From NCBI RefSeq assembly GCF_030440425.1, contig NZ_CP098023.1:2469501-2533500 (forward strand): a stretch of DNA of 64,000 bases. The letters are read 5' to 3'. Within the stretch, counting starts at the first letter, position 1. Each line of letters opens with the position of its first letter. Shown piece by piece: positions 16,467-24,976 of the stretch. A program made the position numbers and the translations under genes. Origin of the DNA: Microbulbifer sp. MI-G. GTDB lineage: Bacteria > Pseudomonadota > Gammaproteobacteria > Pseudomonadales > Cellvibrionaceae. A model generated the notes under the pieces. The model saw nothing but the letters and a program-made list of their open reading frames with translations. It was not told the DNA's origin and ran no database searches.

Positions 16467-18206
16467 ATGACCAGTTACCCGCAAGAAATCAAGATCGCCG
16501 CCAAGTTGCTCTGGCTGCGCCGACTGTCTGCAAAGGAGATTGCCGAGCAACTGAACCTGAACAATGCGCGGGTGGTGTACCAGTGGGCCGAGAAGGGCCA
16601 GTGGGAAGCCCTGCTGCAGCATGAAACCGTGGAGCAGGCCACGGCGCGGCGCCTGATTGCGCTGGCGGAAAAGCCCAACAAATCCGCTGAGGACTACAAA
16701 GAAATTGAAAAGCTCGGCAATCTGCTCGACAAACTGGCCGGCATCGACCTGAAAAAAGCGCGCACTGCCAGGGAAAAGGCCGCGGGCAGTCGTGGCGAAA
16801 GCGGTGGCAAAAGTAAAAAGCGCAAACCCAAAAACGATATCAGCGAGATCACACCGGAGCAACTGGAGGAAATCCGCAAGGAACTCTTCTTTGAATACCA
16901 GCACCGCTGGCACGCCAACAAAAACCAGCGCACCCGCTTTATCCTCAAAAGCCGCCAGATCGGCGCCACCTATTATTTTGCCTGGGAAGCGTTCGAGGAC
17001 GCCATTGTCAGTGGCGACAACCAAGTATTCCTGTCCGCCAGCCGCAGCCAGGCGGAGATTTTCAAAGCCTATATTCTCCGCTTCGCCAGCCAATACTTCG
17101 GGATCGAATTAAAGGGCGCGGACTTTATCGCCCTGTCCAATGGTGCCGAGCTGCGCTTTGTCTCCACCAATGGCCGCACCGCAATGGGCTACCACGGCCA
17201 TCTCTACGTGGATGAGGTGTTCTGGATTCCCGATTTCGAACGTCTCAACAAACTTGCCAGCGGCATGGCGTCGCAGAAAAAGTGGCGCAAAACCTACTTC
17301 TCCACACCGTCCGTAAAGAGCCACGGTGCCTATCCCATGTGGAGCGGCGAGCGCTACAACGAGCGGCGCAAAACCAAAGTGGAATTTGAACTGAGCCGCG
17401 AGGCGTTGAACCGCGGACTGCTGGGGCCGGATAAGATCTGGCGCAATATGGTGACCCTGGAGGATGCCGCGGAGCAAGGTTGCGACCTGTTCGATATCGA
17501 CGAATTGCGCAACGAGTACAGCGAGGCCGAATTTAACAACCTGTTTATGTGCGCCTTCCTGGAAGCGGGACTATCCGTTTTCAACCTCAACGATCTGCTC
17601 GCCGCCGCGGTGGACACCAATGTAATCTGGGTGGACTTTCATGCGAAACAGAAACGCCCCTACGGCAACCACCCGGTCTGGATCGGTTACGACCCCTCCC
17701 GCAGTGGCGACGGTGCCGCCATTGTGGTGGTGGCGCCACCGCTCAAGGAGGGGGACAAATTCCGGGTATTGGAAAAAATTGTCCTGCGCAACCGCGCCTG
17801 GCAGTACCAGGCCAACCGGATACGGGAACTGACGGAAAAATACAATGTGCAGTTTATCGGTATCGACTGCACCGGCCCCGGCCACGGCGTGTTCGAGATG
17901 GTGCAGAATTTCTTTCCCCGCGCCACACCCATTCACTACGGCCTGGAAACCAAAACCGCCCTGGTGCTCAAGACCCAGGATGTGGTGGAAAGCCAGCGCA
18001 TCCAATGGGACGCCGAGCACACGGATATTCCCCAGGCGTTTTTACAGATCCACCAGACCACCACCGGCAAGGACCAGATCACCTATGCCGCCAACCGCAC
18101 CAGCACCACCGGCCACGCGGATGTGGCCTGGGCGGTGATGCACGCGCTCAGCAACGAACCTTTGAACCGCAACCGGCGCAAGTCCACCTGGGCCTTCGCC
18201 GCTTAA
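16467..18206 (+). CDS. Terminase large subunit (gpP family)
   Basis: A 579-residue packaging motor. An N-terminal HTH-like region (residues about 8-45) is followed by an ATPase with LKSRQIGATYYFAWEAF (Walker-A variant usual in P2-type terminases, which use S-R-Q-I-G-A-T) and a hydrophobic YVDEVFW Walker B. A C-terminal RNase-H-like nuclease follows, with acidic residues in IGYDPSRSGDGAAIVVV, FIGIDCTG and HADVAWAV. I choose the ATG at 16467; an upstream TTG at 16449 would add six residues. It cuts DNA at cos and translocates it into the prohead. Confidence 0.93.
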   Translation: MTSYPQEIKIAAKLLWLRRLSAKEIAEQLNLNNARVVYQWAEKGQWEALLQHETVEQATARRLIALAEKPNKSAEDYKEIEKLGNLLDKLAGIDLKKARTAREKAAGSRGESGGKSKKRKPKNDISEITPEQLEEIRKELFFEYQHRWHANKNQRTRFILKSRQIGATYYFAWEAFEDAIVSGDNQVFLSASRSQAEIFKAYILRFASQYFGIELKGADFIALSNGAELRFVSTNGRTAMGYHGHLYVDEVFWIPDFERLNKLASGMASQKKWRKTYFSTPSVKSHGAYPMWSGERYNERRKTKVEFELSREALNRGLLGPDKIWRNMVTLEDAAEQGCDLFDIDELRNEYSEAEFNNLFMCAFLEAGLSVFNLNDLLAAAVDTNVIWVDFHAKQKRPYGNHPVWIGYDPSRSGDGAAIVVVAPPLKEGDKFRVLEKIVLRNRAWQYQANRIRELTEKYNVQFIGIDCTGPGHGVFEMVQNFFPRATPIHYGLETKTALVLKTQDVVESQRIQWDAEHTDIPQAFLQIHQTTTGKDQITYAANRTSTTGHADVAWAVMHALSNEPLNRNRRKSTWAFAA

Positions 18207-18218
18207 CCGGACCTCGCC

Positions 18219-19265
18219 ATGAAAAAACGCAAGCGCAGATACCACCGCAAAACAAAGACGTCGCAGCCAGCGGCAGCAAGCGGAAACAGCCCCAGGGTGT
18301 TCAGCTTTGGCGATCCGGAACCGGTGCTGGACAACAACCTGGCCGATTACCTGGGCACCTTTCTGGAGCCCCACGGCGACTACTATATCCCGCCGGTGTC
18401 CCTGAGGGGGCTGATGAAACTGCTCGGCGCCAGTGCCTACCACGGCACCATCCCCTACTTTAAGCGCAATATGCTGCGCAAATGGTATATTGCCAACGAA
18501 GTGCTCCCGCCCGAAGACCTGGCCAATGCCGGCTTTGATCACGCCGTGTTCGGGCACTGTTATTTCCAGAAAATTCTCAACCCCTTTGGCCAGGTACTGC
18601 GCCTGCAACACCTGCCCGCCCTGAATATGCGCCGCCGCAAGGAAGCGGACCGCTACTGCCTGCTGCAACCCAACGGCGACAACCCGGTACTGTTCGCCCC
18701 CGGCGAGGTGATCCAGCTCAAGGAGTACGACCCCAAGCAACAGATCTACGGCAGGCCCCAGTATCTCGGCGGTGTGCAGGCGGTGTTACTGAACGAAGAC
18801 AGCACCCTGTTCCGGCGCAAGTATTACCGCAATGGCGCCCATATGGGCTATGTCTTCTATACCGCCGATAAAAACCTGAGCGCGGAAGACGAACAGCTGA
18901 TCAAGGAACAGGTGCGCCAGAGCAAGGGGGCGGGCAACTTCCGCTCCCTGTTTGTGAATATTCCGGACGGCAAGGAAAAGTCGGTGCAGATTATCCCGGT
19001 GGGGGAGATTGCCACCAAAGATGAATTCGAGCGGGTCAAGAATTTAAGCCGCAACGATGTAATCAGTATGTGGCGCATCCAGCCCGTACTGGCGGGTGTG
19101 ATGCCGGAAAACGTGGGCGGCTTCGGCGATATCGAAAAGATCAGCCGCGTCTACTACGAAAACGAGGTGGTACCGATGCAGGACGTGTTTCTGGCTTTGA
19201 ATGCCCACCTGCCCCAGGGGCGCAGGATTCAGTTTTCAAAACCGGAATTTCCATCAAACGCATAA
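18219..19265 (+). CDS. Portal protein (gpQ, PBSX family)
   Basis: A 348-residue P2 gpQ-type portal that forms the ring through which DNA enters and leaves the capsid. Characteristic pieces are VLDNNLADYLGTFLEPHGDYYIPPVSLRGL, the conserved LPALNMRRRKEADRY and the late QPVLAGVMPENVGGFGDIEK motif. A basic N-terminal 20 residues is probably disordered. It starts 13 bp after the terminase gene and is cotranscribed with it and the Ogr gene. Length and order (P-Q) are as in P2. Confidence 0.93.
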   Translation: MKKRKRRYHRKTKTSQPAAASGNSPRVFSFGDPEPVLDNNLADYLGTFLEPHGDYYIPPVSLRGLMKLLGASAYHGTIPYFKRNMLRKWYIANEVLPPEDLANAGFDHAVFGHCYFQKILNPFGQVLRLQHLPALNMRRRKEADRYCLLQPNGDNPVLFAPGEVIQLKEYDPKQQIYGRPQYLGGVQAVLLNEDSTLFRRKYYRNGAHMGYVFYTADKNLSAEDEQLIKEQVRQSKGAGNFRSLFVNIPDGKEKSVQIIPVGEIATKDEFERVKNLSRNDVISMWRIQPVLAGVMPENVGGFGDIEKISRVYYENEVVPMQDVFLALNAHLPQGRRIQFSKPEFPSNA

Positions 19266-19328
19266 TATTTACCTCTCAAAAGGTAATCCCGTGGTAAACT
19301 TTCTTTATGGGCCTTGGGAGGACGACCA

Positions 19329-19583
19329 ATGCGCGTGAAATGTGAGGCTTGCGGACACAAGGCAATCATTAACAGCAGAAACGAGATTGACCCGAAAGTG
19401 ATCGATCTCTACTGCACCTGCACCAACCCCCAGTGCGGGCACTATTTCGTGGCAAAGCTCACCTTCAGCCACTCCATTTCCCCCTCCCGCTATCAGGCGC
19501 GACTGGCAACGGTGGATTTTCTGCGCTCACTACCGCCCCTGGAACAGCAGGAACTGCTCAAACAGGTGCACAAGACCGGCTAA
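19329..19583 (+). CDS. Ogr/Delta-type zinc-finger activator of late transcription
   Basis: An 84-residue homologue of P2 Ogr. Cysteines C5-x2-C8 and C31-x4-C36 reproduce the C-x2-C-x22-C-x4-C zinc-binding pattern of the family. Ogr-type proteins bind upstream of late promoters and recruit RNA polymerase through the alpha subunit C-terminal domain. The gene is downstream of portal, an unusual place compared with P2 where ogr follows D. AGGACG precedes the ATG at 19329. It presumably amplifies the late operons, including its own. Confidence 0.9.
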   Translation: MRVKCEACGHKAIINSRNEIDPKVIDLYCTCTNPQCGHYFVAKLTFSHSISPSRYQARLATVDFLRSLPPLEQQELLKQVHKTG

Positions 19584-19619
19584 CAACGCGCTGCGATTGC
19601 TTCACCCGGTGCGCCGGTA

Positions 19620-19880
19620 TTACTCCCTATCTCTGATCAAACGCCGGAGTTTCCTGCTCACTAATTTCTCAATGGATAAACCCACCAGCAGCATCCCCAA
19701 ACCCACCAGCAATACATCGGCACTCAGGGCTGGGGACAGCAAAAGGCCACAGAGCACCGCGGCTATACCTGCCAGGAGGGTAAGGATCACCCGTACAAGA
19801 TTATCTTTTTTCAGGTCCGCAATCAGCGCGGCTTGATGTTGATCCAGCCATCTTTTCTTTGTGTGTGAAAAGCTATCCAT
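19620..19880 (-). CDS. Small two-helix membrane protein
   Basis: An 86-residue protein of unknown function: a charged N-terminal 25 residues (KKRWLDQHQAALIADLKKDN), two hydrophobic helices at about 28-46 and 52-70, and a basic tail (KLVSRKLRRLIRDRE). It lies on the minus strand converging on ogr. Such proteins are common phage morons, including superinfection-exclusion factors, but nothing here identifies one. The ATG at 19878-19880 has no strong ribosome-binding site. Confidence 0.55.
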   Translation of the reverse strand: MDSFSHTKKRWLDQHQAALIADLKKDNLVRVILTLLAGIAAVLCGLLLSPALSADVLLVGLGMLLVGLSIEKLVSRKLRRLIRDRE

Positions 19881-19978
19881 TGATTTAACGCTTATAAGAC
19901 AAAGTAAGCAGTGAGCCTGTTATTGTTGAACGCGACCGGCCCAGGGTTTTCCCTGGGTATTCAAGCGCCCTCGCCTTT

Positions 19979-20239
19979 TTATTGGCACCCTGTGGTTATC
20001 TGCCCCACTTCCTGAACACGGGCGCGAATCAGGTCCATCAATACATAACAGCCCGCCCGCGCATCCGGGTTTAACGTATTGGGGTCCCCCACAAAGGTAT
20101 ACTGCACCAGCGCCAGCAGTTTATCGGTTTCTGATAAACCCTCGCGCAGTGTGAACTCCAGGGGCGCCCGTGCCTCTACGCGGGCATCTATTAGGTTAGA
20201 GAGTGATTCCTTAGCGGCGACTTCCTTTTCTATTGCCAT
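19979..20239 (-). CDS. Hypothetical prophage protein, 86 aa
   Basis: An 86-residue soluble protein with charged helices and a near-terminal GCYVLMDLIRARVQEVGQ helix. No family is recognised. It precedes the small membrane protein by 98 bp, in which a perfect 7-bp hairpin (CCCAGGG-tttt-CCCTGGG, 19938-19955) may act as a weak terminator or mRNA end. Codon use matches the phage. Confidence 0.5.
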   Translation of the reverse strand: MAIEKEVAAKESLSNLIDARVEARAPLEFTLREGLSETDKLLALVQYTFVGDPNTLNPDARAGCYVLMDLIRARVQEVGQITTGCQ

Positions 20240-20383
20240 AGCTCAACCCTGCCTGTCTTACTGAAACTGTCATTTCCATGATGTGTAACTAACAGAACTA
20301 TTTAGCAATAAATAATGCACAACGTAAATACCCGAGATGGGGATACGCCCTAACAAGGGTCGAAATATTCGCTGGATTCCCTA

Positions 20384-20749
20384 ATGATCACAATTCGCCT
20401 TTTCTTTTACCGTTTTTGCCATAATTCACATGTACTCGGGCCAAGGTGGTATGCACACGTTTTCACCGGCAAGGCATTGACCCACCGCTTACAAGTCCGA
20501 AACAATGCGCTCTCGAAAATGGAATTCAGCCACCAGGTAATCCCGGCCGCGTTATTAATGGACTGGTGTAACGCCCTGCAAGTTTCCCTGCAAGCCCTCA
20601 CGCTCGCAGACGAACGCGATGATCGTGTACAAGTATTGCCTGCCCGCTATGCACAAGGGTACGCCCAACTGGGTATCCCCCAGCGGCGTTGGGTATTGGC
20701 GCATCTGGTGCTTGTGGCACAGTGGGAACCAGAAGCGCGACCCGAATAG
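20384..20749 (+). CDS. Hypothetical protein at the edge of the accessory block
   Basis: A 121-residue frame that may begin at 20384 or at an internal ATG at 20519. The later start gives a 76-residue, leucine/alanine-rich soluble protein. Neither start has a good ribosome-binding site. The 3' half shows phage-like GC-rich coding. It marks the right edge of the core phage genes before the AT-rich block. Unassigned. Confidence 0.4.
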   Translation: MITIRLFFYRFCHNSHVLGPRWYAHVFTGKALTHRLQVRNNALSKMEFSHQVIPAALLMDWCNALQVSLQALTLADERDDRVQVLPARYAQGYAQLGIPQRRWVLAHLVLVAQWEPEARPE

Positions 20750-20940
20750 CGGGTAGTTCGCAAAGGGCGGCCAAAAAATGATCACCTGCTGTTATGCTCT
20801 GCTGGTGATGCTTGAGGATTTGAGGCCAGGGTGTGCTGGGAGTTCGATGGGTTGGTGTGTTTTTGCGTCAATTTTTGGTTGGTGAGAAAATACACTCGTG
20901 TGTATGCGGACCCGCATATATGGTGGTGTGTGGGGGCGGG

Positions 20941-21165
20941 TTAGGAATTCAACTTTATCGATTCTGCCATTTCTCTCTCAGAACCAAGTAATGCATACAA
21001 GTATTCACTTTTCCACATACCTTTGAAAAATATATTTTTGTGAAAATGAGCCTCTCTTCTGAAGTCTAACTTCTCCAGTAAACGATAAGATGCCACATTT
21101 TCAGTATCCAGTATGGCAATGACTCTATGTTTGTTCAGTGCGCTTAAGAAATTTTTTATTCGCGC
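20941..21165 (-). pseudogene. GNAT acetyltransferase relic, N-terminally truncated
   Basis: On the minus strand, an open frame without a usable start ends at TAA 20941-20943. It reads FLSALNKHRVIAILDTENVA, then SYRLLEKLDFRREAHFHKN, then FKGMWKSEYLYALLGSE. N-x-x-S-x-x-L-L-E-K-L-x-F-x-R-E followed by the G-x-W-x-[SD]-E-x-L-Y-A-L motif is the C-terminal half of RimJ/RimL-type N-acetyltransferases. The acetyl-CoA loop and the rest of the N-terminus are missing, and another small gene overlaps the break. It is evidence that this locus has been rearranged by insertion and deletion. Confidence 0.75.
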
Positions 21166-21374
21166 TTTCGAATTATCTTTTCTACACGAGCGATAGCCAT
21201 AGATTCTATTTCTTCCAATGGCAATTTCATAAAGTCTACACCCTTTATTTCTACTTCAAATTGTCCATCTACTGTGCCTTCATCAGTATCATTCTTGGTT
21301 CCAACAGCAACATACAATACAGGTGATGTCGTTAAGCTTATAACTCGTTTAACACTTGTAATAAAAAGTTTCAT
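21156..21374 (-). CDS. Hypothetical small protein, 72 aa
   Basis: A 72-residue protein with beta-rich N-terminal half (LFITSVKRVISLTTSPVLYVAVG) and a charged helical end (LPLEEIESMAIARVEKIIRKRE). Codon use is AT-rich as in the rest of the accessory block. It overlaps the start of the acetyltransferase relic. No family recognised; a short companion of the neighbouring defence genes is possible but not shown. Confidence 0.45.
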   Translation of the reverse strand: MKLFITSVKRVISLTTSPVLYVAVGTKNDTDEGTVDGQFEVEIKGVDFMKLPLEEIESMAIARVEKIIRKRE

Positions 21375-21400
21375 AGCTTTAAGCTCTATTTACCGTTAAA

Positions 21401-21578
21401 TTATTTTAATTTGACGATTTGTTCTTTCAAATCAGCAGTGGCTATTTTCGCATCTGCAATCTCAAGACTCAAGTCAGCCAGCACATTTTTTTATTTCTGT
21501 TTCATTAATGTTTTTTGATATTTCTCTTAACCGTGTAATCAGAGTAAGAGAATTATTGATTGGTAAAATTATGTCCAT
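21401..21578 (-). pseudogene. Frameshifted small coiled-coil protein gene
   Basis: Starting at ATG 21576-21578, the frame reads MDIILPINNSLTLITRLREI, then SKNINETEIKK, and then hits a stop. Removing one base from the seven-T run (21486-21492) joins it to LADLSLEIADAKIATADLKE and a stop at 21401. The rejoined text resembles the N-terminal part of a frequent small proteobacterial protein (LREI-x-K-x-I-x-x-x-E-x-K-x-x-[IL]-A-D-L pattern). Either this is a decayed gene or the poly-A tract is a slippage site; the C-terminal part of the family also seems missing. Confidence 0.6.
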
Positions 21579-21648
21579 GATGCATCCTTTGGTATTTAAC
21601 GTTCGCATAATAGGCATGAGCTTGAGAGCGTCCTGACTAACGTGCTTG

Positions 21649-23079
21649 TTAGTGCTTTAATATCGCACATACTAGCTTGTTACCTAAGTAATCTTGGATT
21701 GAGTTTGGCGCTGGGTTATCAATATATTCGGTAATTGCAATGGCTTGACCAACTACAACTTCCCAAGGCTTATTACTTTCAATGATTCCCATCAAGTCAT
21801 TTCTTATTTTCTTTAAATTAAACATCTTACGATCATAGCCTTCATCTCTAAATGTGGCCATAACTTGATGATGGGAATGATGATCATTATTTGAAATCCA
21901 TACTTCGATTTTTGACTTAAGTGTTTCCCAATCTATTTCTAGCTTTGCTAAAGATTCATCTGCGAGAAGCAAGTTTTCTGCTGCTCTGCATGATAGGCGC
22001 ATCCTGACAACTGGGGGAGTATCATTTATATCTTCTTCACCATCATCCCTATCCCTTAATGAAAAAGCTTTAGCGGAATCATAAATAGAATTTATTATTC
22101 TTGACACTTGGGTTTCGTATTTATTTAATTGGTCGATACTGTCTACTGCACAGGGGTATATCTTGAGAGATCCCTTCGATGTGCGAATTGCCTGCTGCCA
22201 AATCCTTTCATCATCTTCCCCTTCAACTAATAGGATAGGTGATTCATTAAATAAATTGGATAACGGATGAGCACCAAAAATCGGAAGTATTCGTCTATAT
22301 GTCTCTGAAACTACTTTAAAATCAATCTCCGTTTGGTTAGGTAAAATAAACTCTATTGATACTCCCGGATACGATTCAAATGCAGCCAAGAACGATGTGC
22401 TATGTGTGGCCATAACAACTTTAAAATTATTTTCCTCTACTAGCTCTCTGAGAAACATTGCGAGACGCACTTGTAAATCAGGATGTAAATGCGCATCTGG
22501 TTCATCTAGAAAGAGGATATTTTCCTCTCCGTCAACGCTTTCCTTTGCAAATACCAGACACTCTATGCCTAGGGCGATTAGTTCTGATTCACCACTGCTT
22601 ATTGCATCTGGCTCAATCTTTGAATTATCAGCTTGATTATAAATATTAAAATCTGATCCTTCACGTCGAATTTCTATGTTATCAAGTAATGTATTAATTG
22701 CGTCTACAATTGATTGAAATGTATATTCATGATTATCCCTTATCTTTGGATTTTGTTCAATTTCACGAAGGCTTAAAAGTTCAAGATTTCTGAATTGTAA
22801 GACAGTTTGCTGTTTAAACTGGGAAAATTGATTTCTCCTGAGTTCCCCTGACAACCAATAAGGGTTGTTGACTGTATTCTGCTCTATGCTGGGATCATAT
22901 TTAAGAGCGCCACCTCTTTCAGGAGTGATATATTTTGAATTCTTAACTTCCTCGCCACTTTCTAATGCTTGTTGAACTTTCTTTAGCGCAGTACTTTTAC
23001 CACAGCCATTTTTCCCAAGAACAACGTTTATCTTATTTAGTTTTTTTAGTGAATACCCATTTTTATTGATCAAATCCAT
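21649..23079 (-). CDS. ABC-type ATPase fused to TOPRIM domain (OLD / PARIS-like defence protein)
   Basis: A 476-residue probable anti-phage effector. The N-terminal ABC/SMC-type ATPase has Walker A GKNGCGKST (about 23-31), an SSGESELIAL signature, Walker B ILFLDEPDAHLHP and an H-loop MATHS. From about residue 290 comes a TOPRIM-type segment: ILLVEGEDDERIW (catalytic Glu) and SLRDRDDGE (D-x-D). An AENLLL motif follows, reminiscent of DUF4435. ATPase plus TOPRIM is the layout of OLD nucleases and of merged AriA-AriB (PARIS) proteins. P2 itself carries old. The gene is AT-rich compared with the phage core, indicating recent acquisition, and has its own upstream repeat/promoter region. Confidence 0.8.
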   Translation of the reverse strand: MDLINKNGYSLKKLNKINVVLGKNGCGKSTALKKVQQALESGEEVKNSKYITPERGGALKYDPSIEQNTVNNPYWLSGELRRNQFSQFKQQTVLQFRNLELLSLREIEQNPKIRDNHEYTFQSIVDAINTLLDNIEIRREGSDFNIYNQADNSKIEPDAISSGESELIALGIECLVFAKESVDGEENILFLDEPDAHLHPDLQVRLAMFLRELVEENNFKVVMATHSTSFLAAFESYPGVSIEFILPNQTEIDFKVVSETYRRILPIFGAHPLSNLFNESPILLVEGEDDERIWQQAIRTSKGSLKIYPCAVDSIDQLNKYETQVSRIINSIYDSAKAFSLRDRDDGEEDINDTPPVVRMRLSCRAAENLLLADESLAKLEIDWETLKSKIEVWISNNDHHSHHQVMATFRDEGYDRKMFNLKKIRNDLMGIIESNKPWEVVVGQAIAITEYIDNPAPNSIQDYLGNKLVCAILKH

Positions 23080-23109
23080 TCGCTAACTTCTCGATTGCAT
23101 GGTACTTAA

Positions 23110-23335
23110 ACTTATATATTGGTCACCGTGACCACTATTATTCTGATTACTATCTCAGATAGCAATTCTGCACCACTTAGTTAAAATTTATGATAAAAAT
23201 CAAATAACTAAACAGAAGTGATACAATCGTATAAAATAGAAAACGGCCATCAAGACCACCACCCCCGGAATAGATCAGTATTTGTAACTCTCTATATTTA
23301 TTTGTTTTACCAGCACAATCCCCACGCACGCAAAA
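23110..23335 (-). repeat. Direct repeat copy A with promoter-like dyad
   Basis: About 225 bp that align along their length with 26117-26348. Shared blocks include GATACAATCGTA, TAGAAAACGG, CAGTATTTGT and TTTACCAGCACAA. The part nearest the ATPase gene has a perfect dyad GGTCACnGTGACC (23121-23133) next to an ATATATAA element on the minus strand, suggesting promoter and operator of the ATPase. It separates the ATPase gene from the SIR2 gene. Confidence 0.8.
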
Positions 23336-23369
23336 ATTAAATTCATCGGTTTGTTCGTTGTGATGCGTA

Positions 23370-24890
23370 TTAAGCCTCATGCTTTGACACTGTCTTAATA
23401 ATTTCCGGAATCTCATTGTACGTTTCATACCAAATAATTTTTACGCCCAGCTCCTTCATTAACTCTTCATTTAAAGTATGATGACGCTGCAAAAATCTTT
23501 CTGCAGACTTTGTATTCTTAATAACCTTTGATTCATTTTCACCAATATTTACATAGCAGAACTCACTTGAAGAAAGCCTTTTAATAAAAGCAAAATGTTT
23601 ACTTCGTTCAATATTTTTTGAAGATATATCCAGTAATCGCCTTAGATTTGGATCTGTCATTGACAGACCTATCATGAGGCAGTTGCTTTCTCTAAATGAG
23701 TTTAGCTGAACAAGATTTGACCAGTGATAAGATTCGGAGTAAATCTGATGATAACCCTCCTCTGAGAAGACCAGTGTGGAGTTATCTAAGTCATCATATG
23801 ACTTCCTATCTTCCGGCAGGAACCCATGAACATGATAGACAGGAAGCTCATCTGGATCATAATTTTCATTGTTGGTATAAATACATCTATGTAATATAGA
23901 ATTTTTGATTAGCTGCCTCTCAAGTAAATCATCAAAATTATAGGTGACAACAGACTTAACTTTAGCTCCTGTTCGCCTTGGAAGACACATTGAAGCTATC
24001 GATTTTAATAGAGCTGAATCGACAGGAAAATTGACACTTCGTAATTTGTACAGATTTTTAGTAACAGCCTCTATGAACTCCTTTGCTTCGCCATCACTTT
24101 TTGACAATCCTTTCCGGAGATATCTCGCAGCCATCAATGCGGAAGGCTCATCAATGCTATTTAGTCTATCAACAAGGTCACCTATATCTTTATCCCCCAT
24201 CGCAGTATCCCCATCAAATTCTTGCGTAAGATAAGTGACGAACAAAGAATTTAGTAATGTGCTCCAATTCGGCATTCCCGCGCTACTTGAAACTCCTGCA
24301 CCTAAGAATAAAGAAAACTGACCTTTTTTATAGCAGAACTTTAAATTATCTATTATTTCTTCTCGCTCTTTTTTCCAATCCTTAACTGGATTCGATATAG
24401 CGGATGACAACCTCAAAGAAAAAAGATTACCGGAAATTTGATTTACTAATTTTCTGTTCTTTGCCGCCACGCTATTAAGGTCAGCAGGACCCCAGAATAC
24501 CACCTTGAAAGGCAGTTGATTCCTTTCTGCCCCTTTACGAAAGTTAGATAATAATATTTTTGGGATTGGTTTAGCAGAAATAATTAAAACATTATTGAAC
24601 TTATTTTTCGAGTACTCATTTTGGATCAGAGGCAGTATAACCTCTTTGAAATTCCGAAACCAAACCCTAGGTAAATTAAATACAATTTCAATTAAAGTAG
24701 GTCCATCAAAATCGTCAAATCCATCAGGTGCAAATGCATCTCCAACTCTTCCCAATTTATTTGAAAATGAAAATTTCTTATTATCCTTTTCTATATGCCC
24801 CTTTAAAAGATGCCGGACAAAAGTTTCGAAATAGTAATAACTCTTTGGACCACCCTCACCAATTTTATCAATAACGTCATCAACTATCAT
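23370..24890 (-). CDS. SIR2-family protein with N-terminal nuclease-like domain
   Basis: A 506-residue protein. Residues about 15-190 look like a restriction-endonuclease fold: YYYFETFVRHLL (Glu), GRVGDAFAPDG (Asp) and LIEIVF, where the usual E-x-K lysine is replaced by Val. Residues about 200-470 form a SIR2 NAD-binding domain: FLGAGVSSSAGMPNW, VVTYNFDDLLE (N-D), YHVHG catalytic His, LVFSEEGYHQ and MIGLSMTDPNLRRLL. Defence SIR2 enzymes deplete NAD on infection, so an abortive-infection role is inferred. The ATG at 24888-24890 is preferred to a TTG 12 codons upstream. It lies 86 bp downstream of the PIN gene in the same direction. The domain pairing is uncommon. Confidence 0.8.
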   Translation of the reverse strand: MIVDDVIDKIGEGGPKSYYYFETFVRHLLKGHIEKDNKKFSFSNKLGRVGDAFAPDGFDDFDGPTLIEIVFNLPRVWFRNFKEVILPLIQNEYSKNKFNNVLIISAKPIPKILLSNFRKGAERNQLPFKVVFWGPADLNSVAAKNRKLVNQISGNLFSLRLSSAISNPVKDWKKEREEIIDNLKFCYKKGQFSLFLGAGVSSSAGMPNWSTLLNSLFVTYLTQEFDGDTAMGDKDIGDLVDRLNSIDEPSALMAARYLRKGLSKSDGEAKEFIEAVTKNLYKLRSVNFPVDSALLKSIASMCLPRRTGAKVKSVVTYNFDDLLERQLIKNSILHRCIYTNNENYDPDELPVYHVHGFLPEDRKSYDDLDNSTLVFSEEGYHQIYSESYHWSNLVQLNSFRESNCLMIGLSMTDPNLRRLLDISSKNIERSKHFAFIKRLSSSEFCYVNIGENESKVIKNTKSAERFLQRHHTLNEELMKELGVKIIWYETYNEIPEIIKTVSKHEA

Positions 24891-24976
24891 TTTACTTATC
24901 TTCTTATGAAAAATTAACGACCACAACGCTAGAAAATTAAAGTGTAGAAAAAATTTGGGCTGCGTGATTATGATTA

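Noticed and set aside
20885..20920. Palindromic ATGCGG-AC-CCGCAT next to TACACTCGTGTGTA as an att or recombination site
   Set aside because: Short, single copy, no matching site at another junction in the window.
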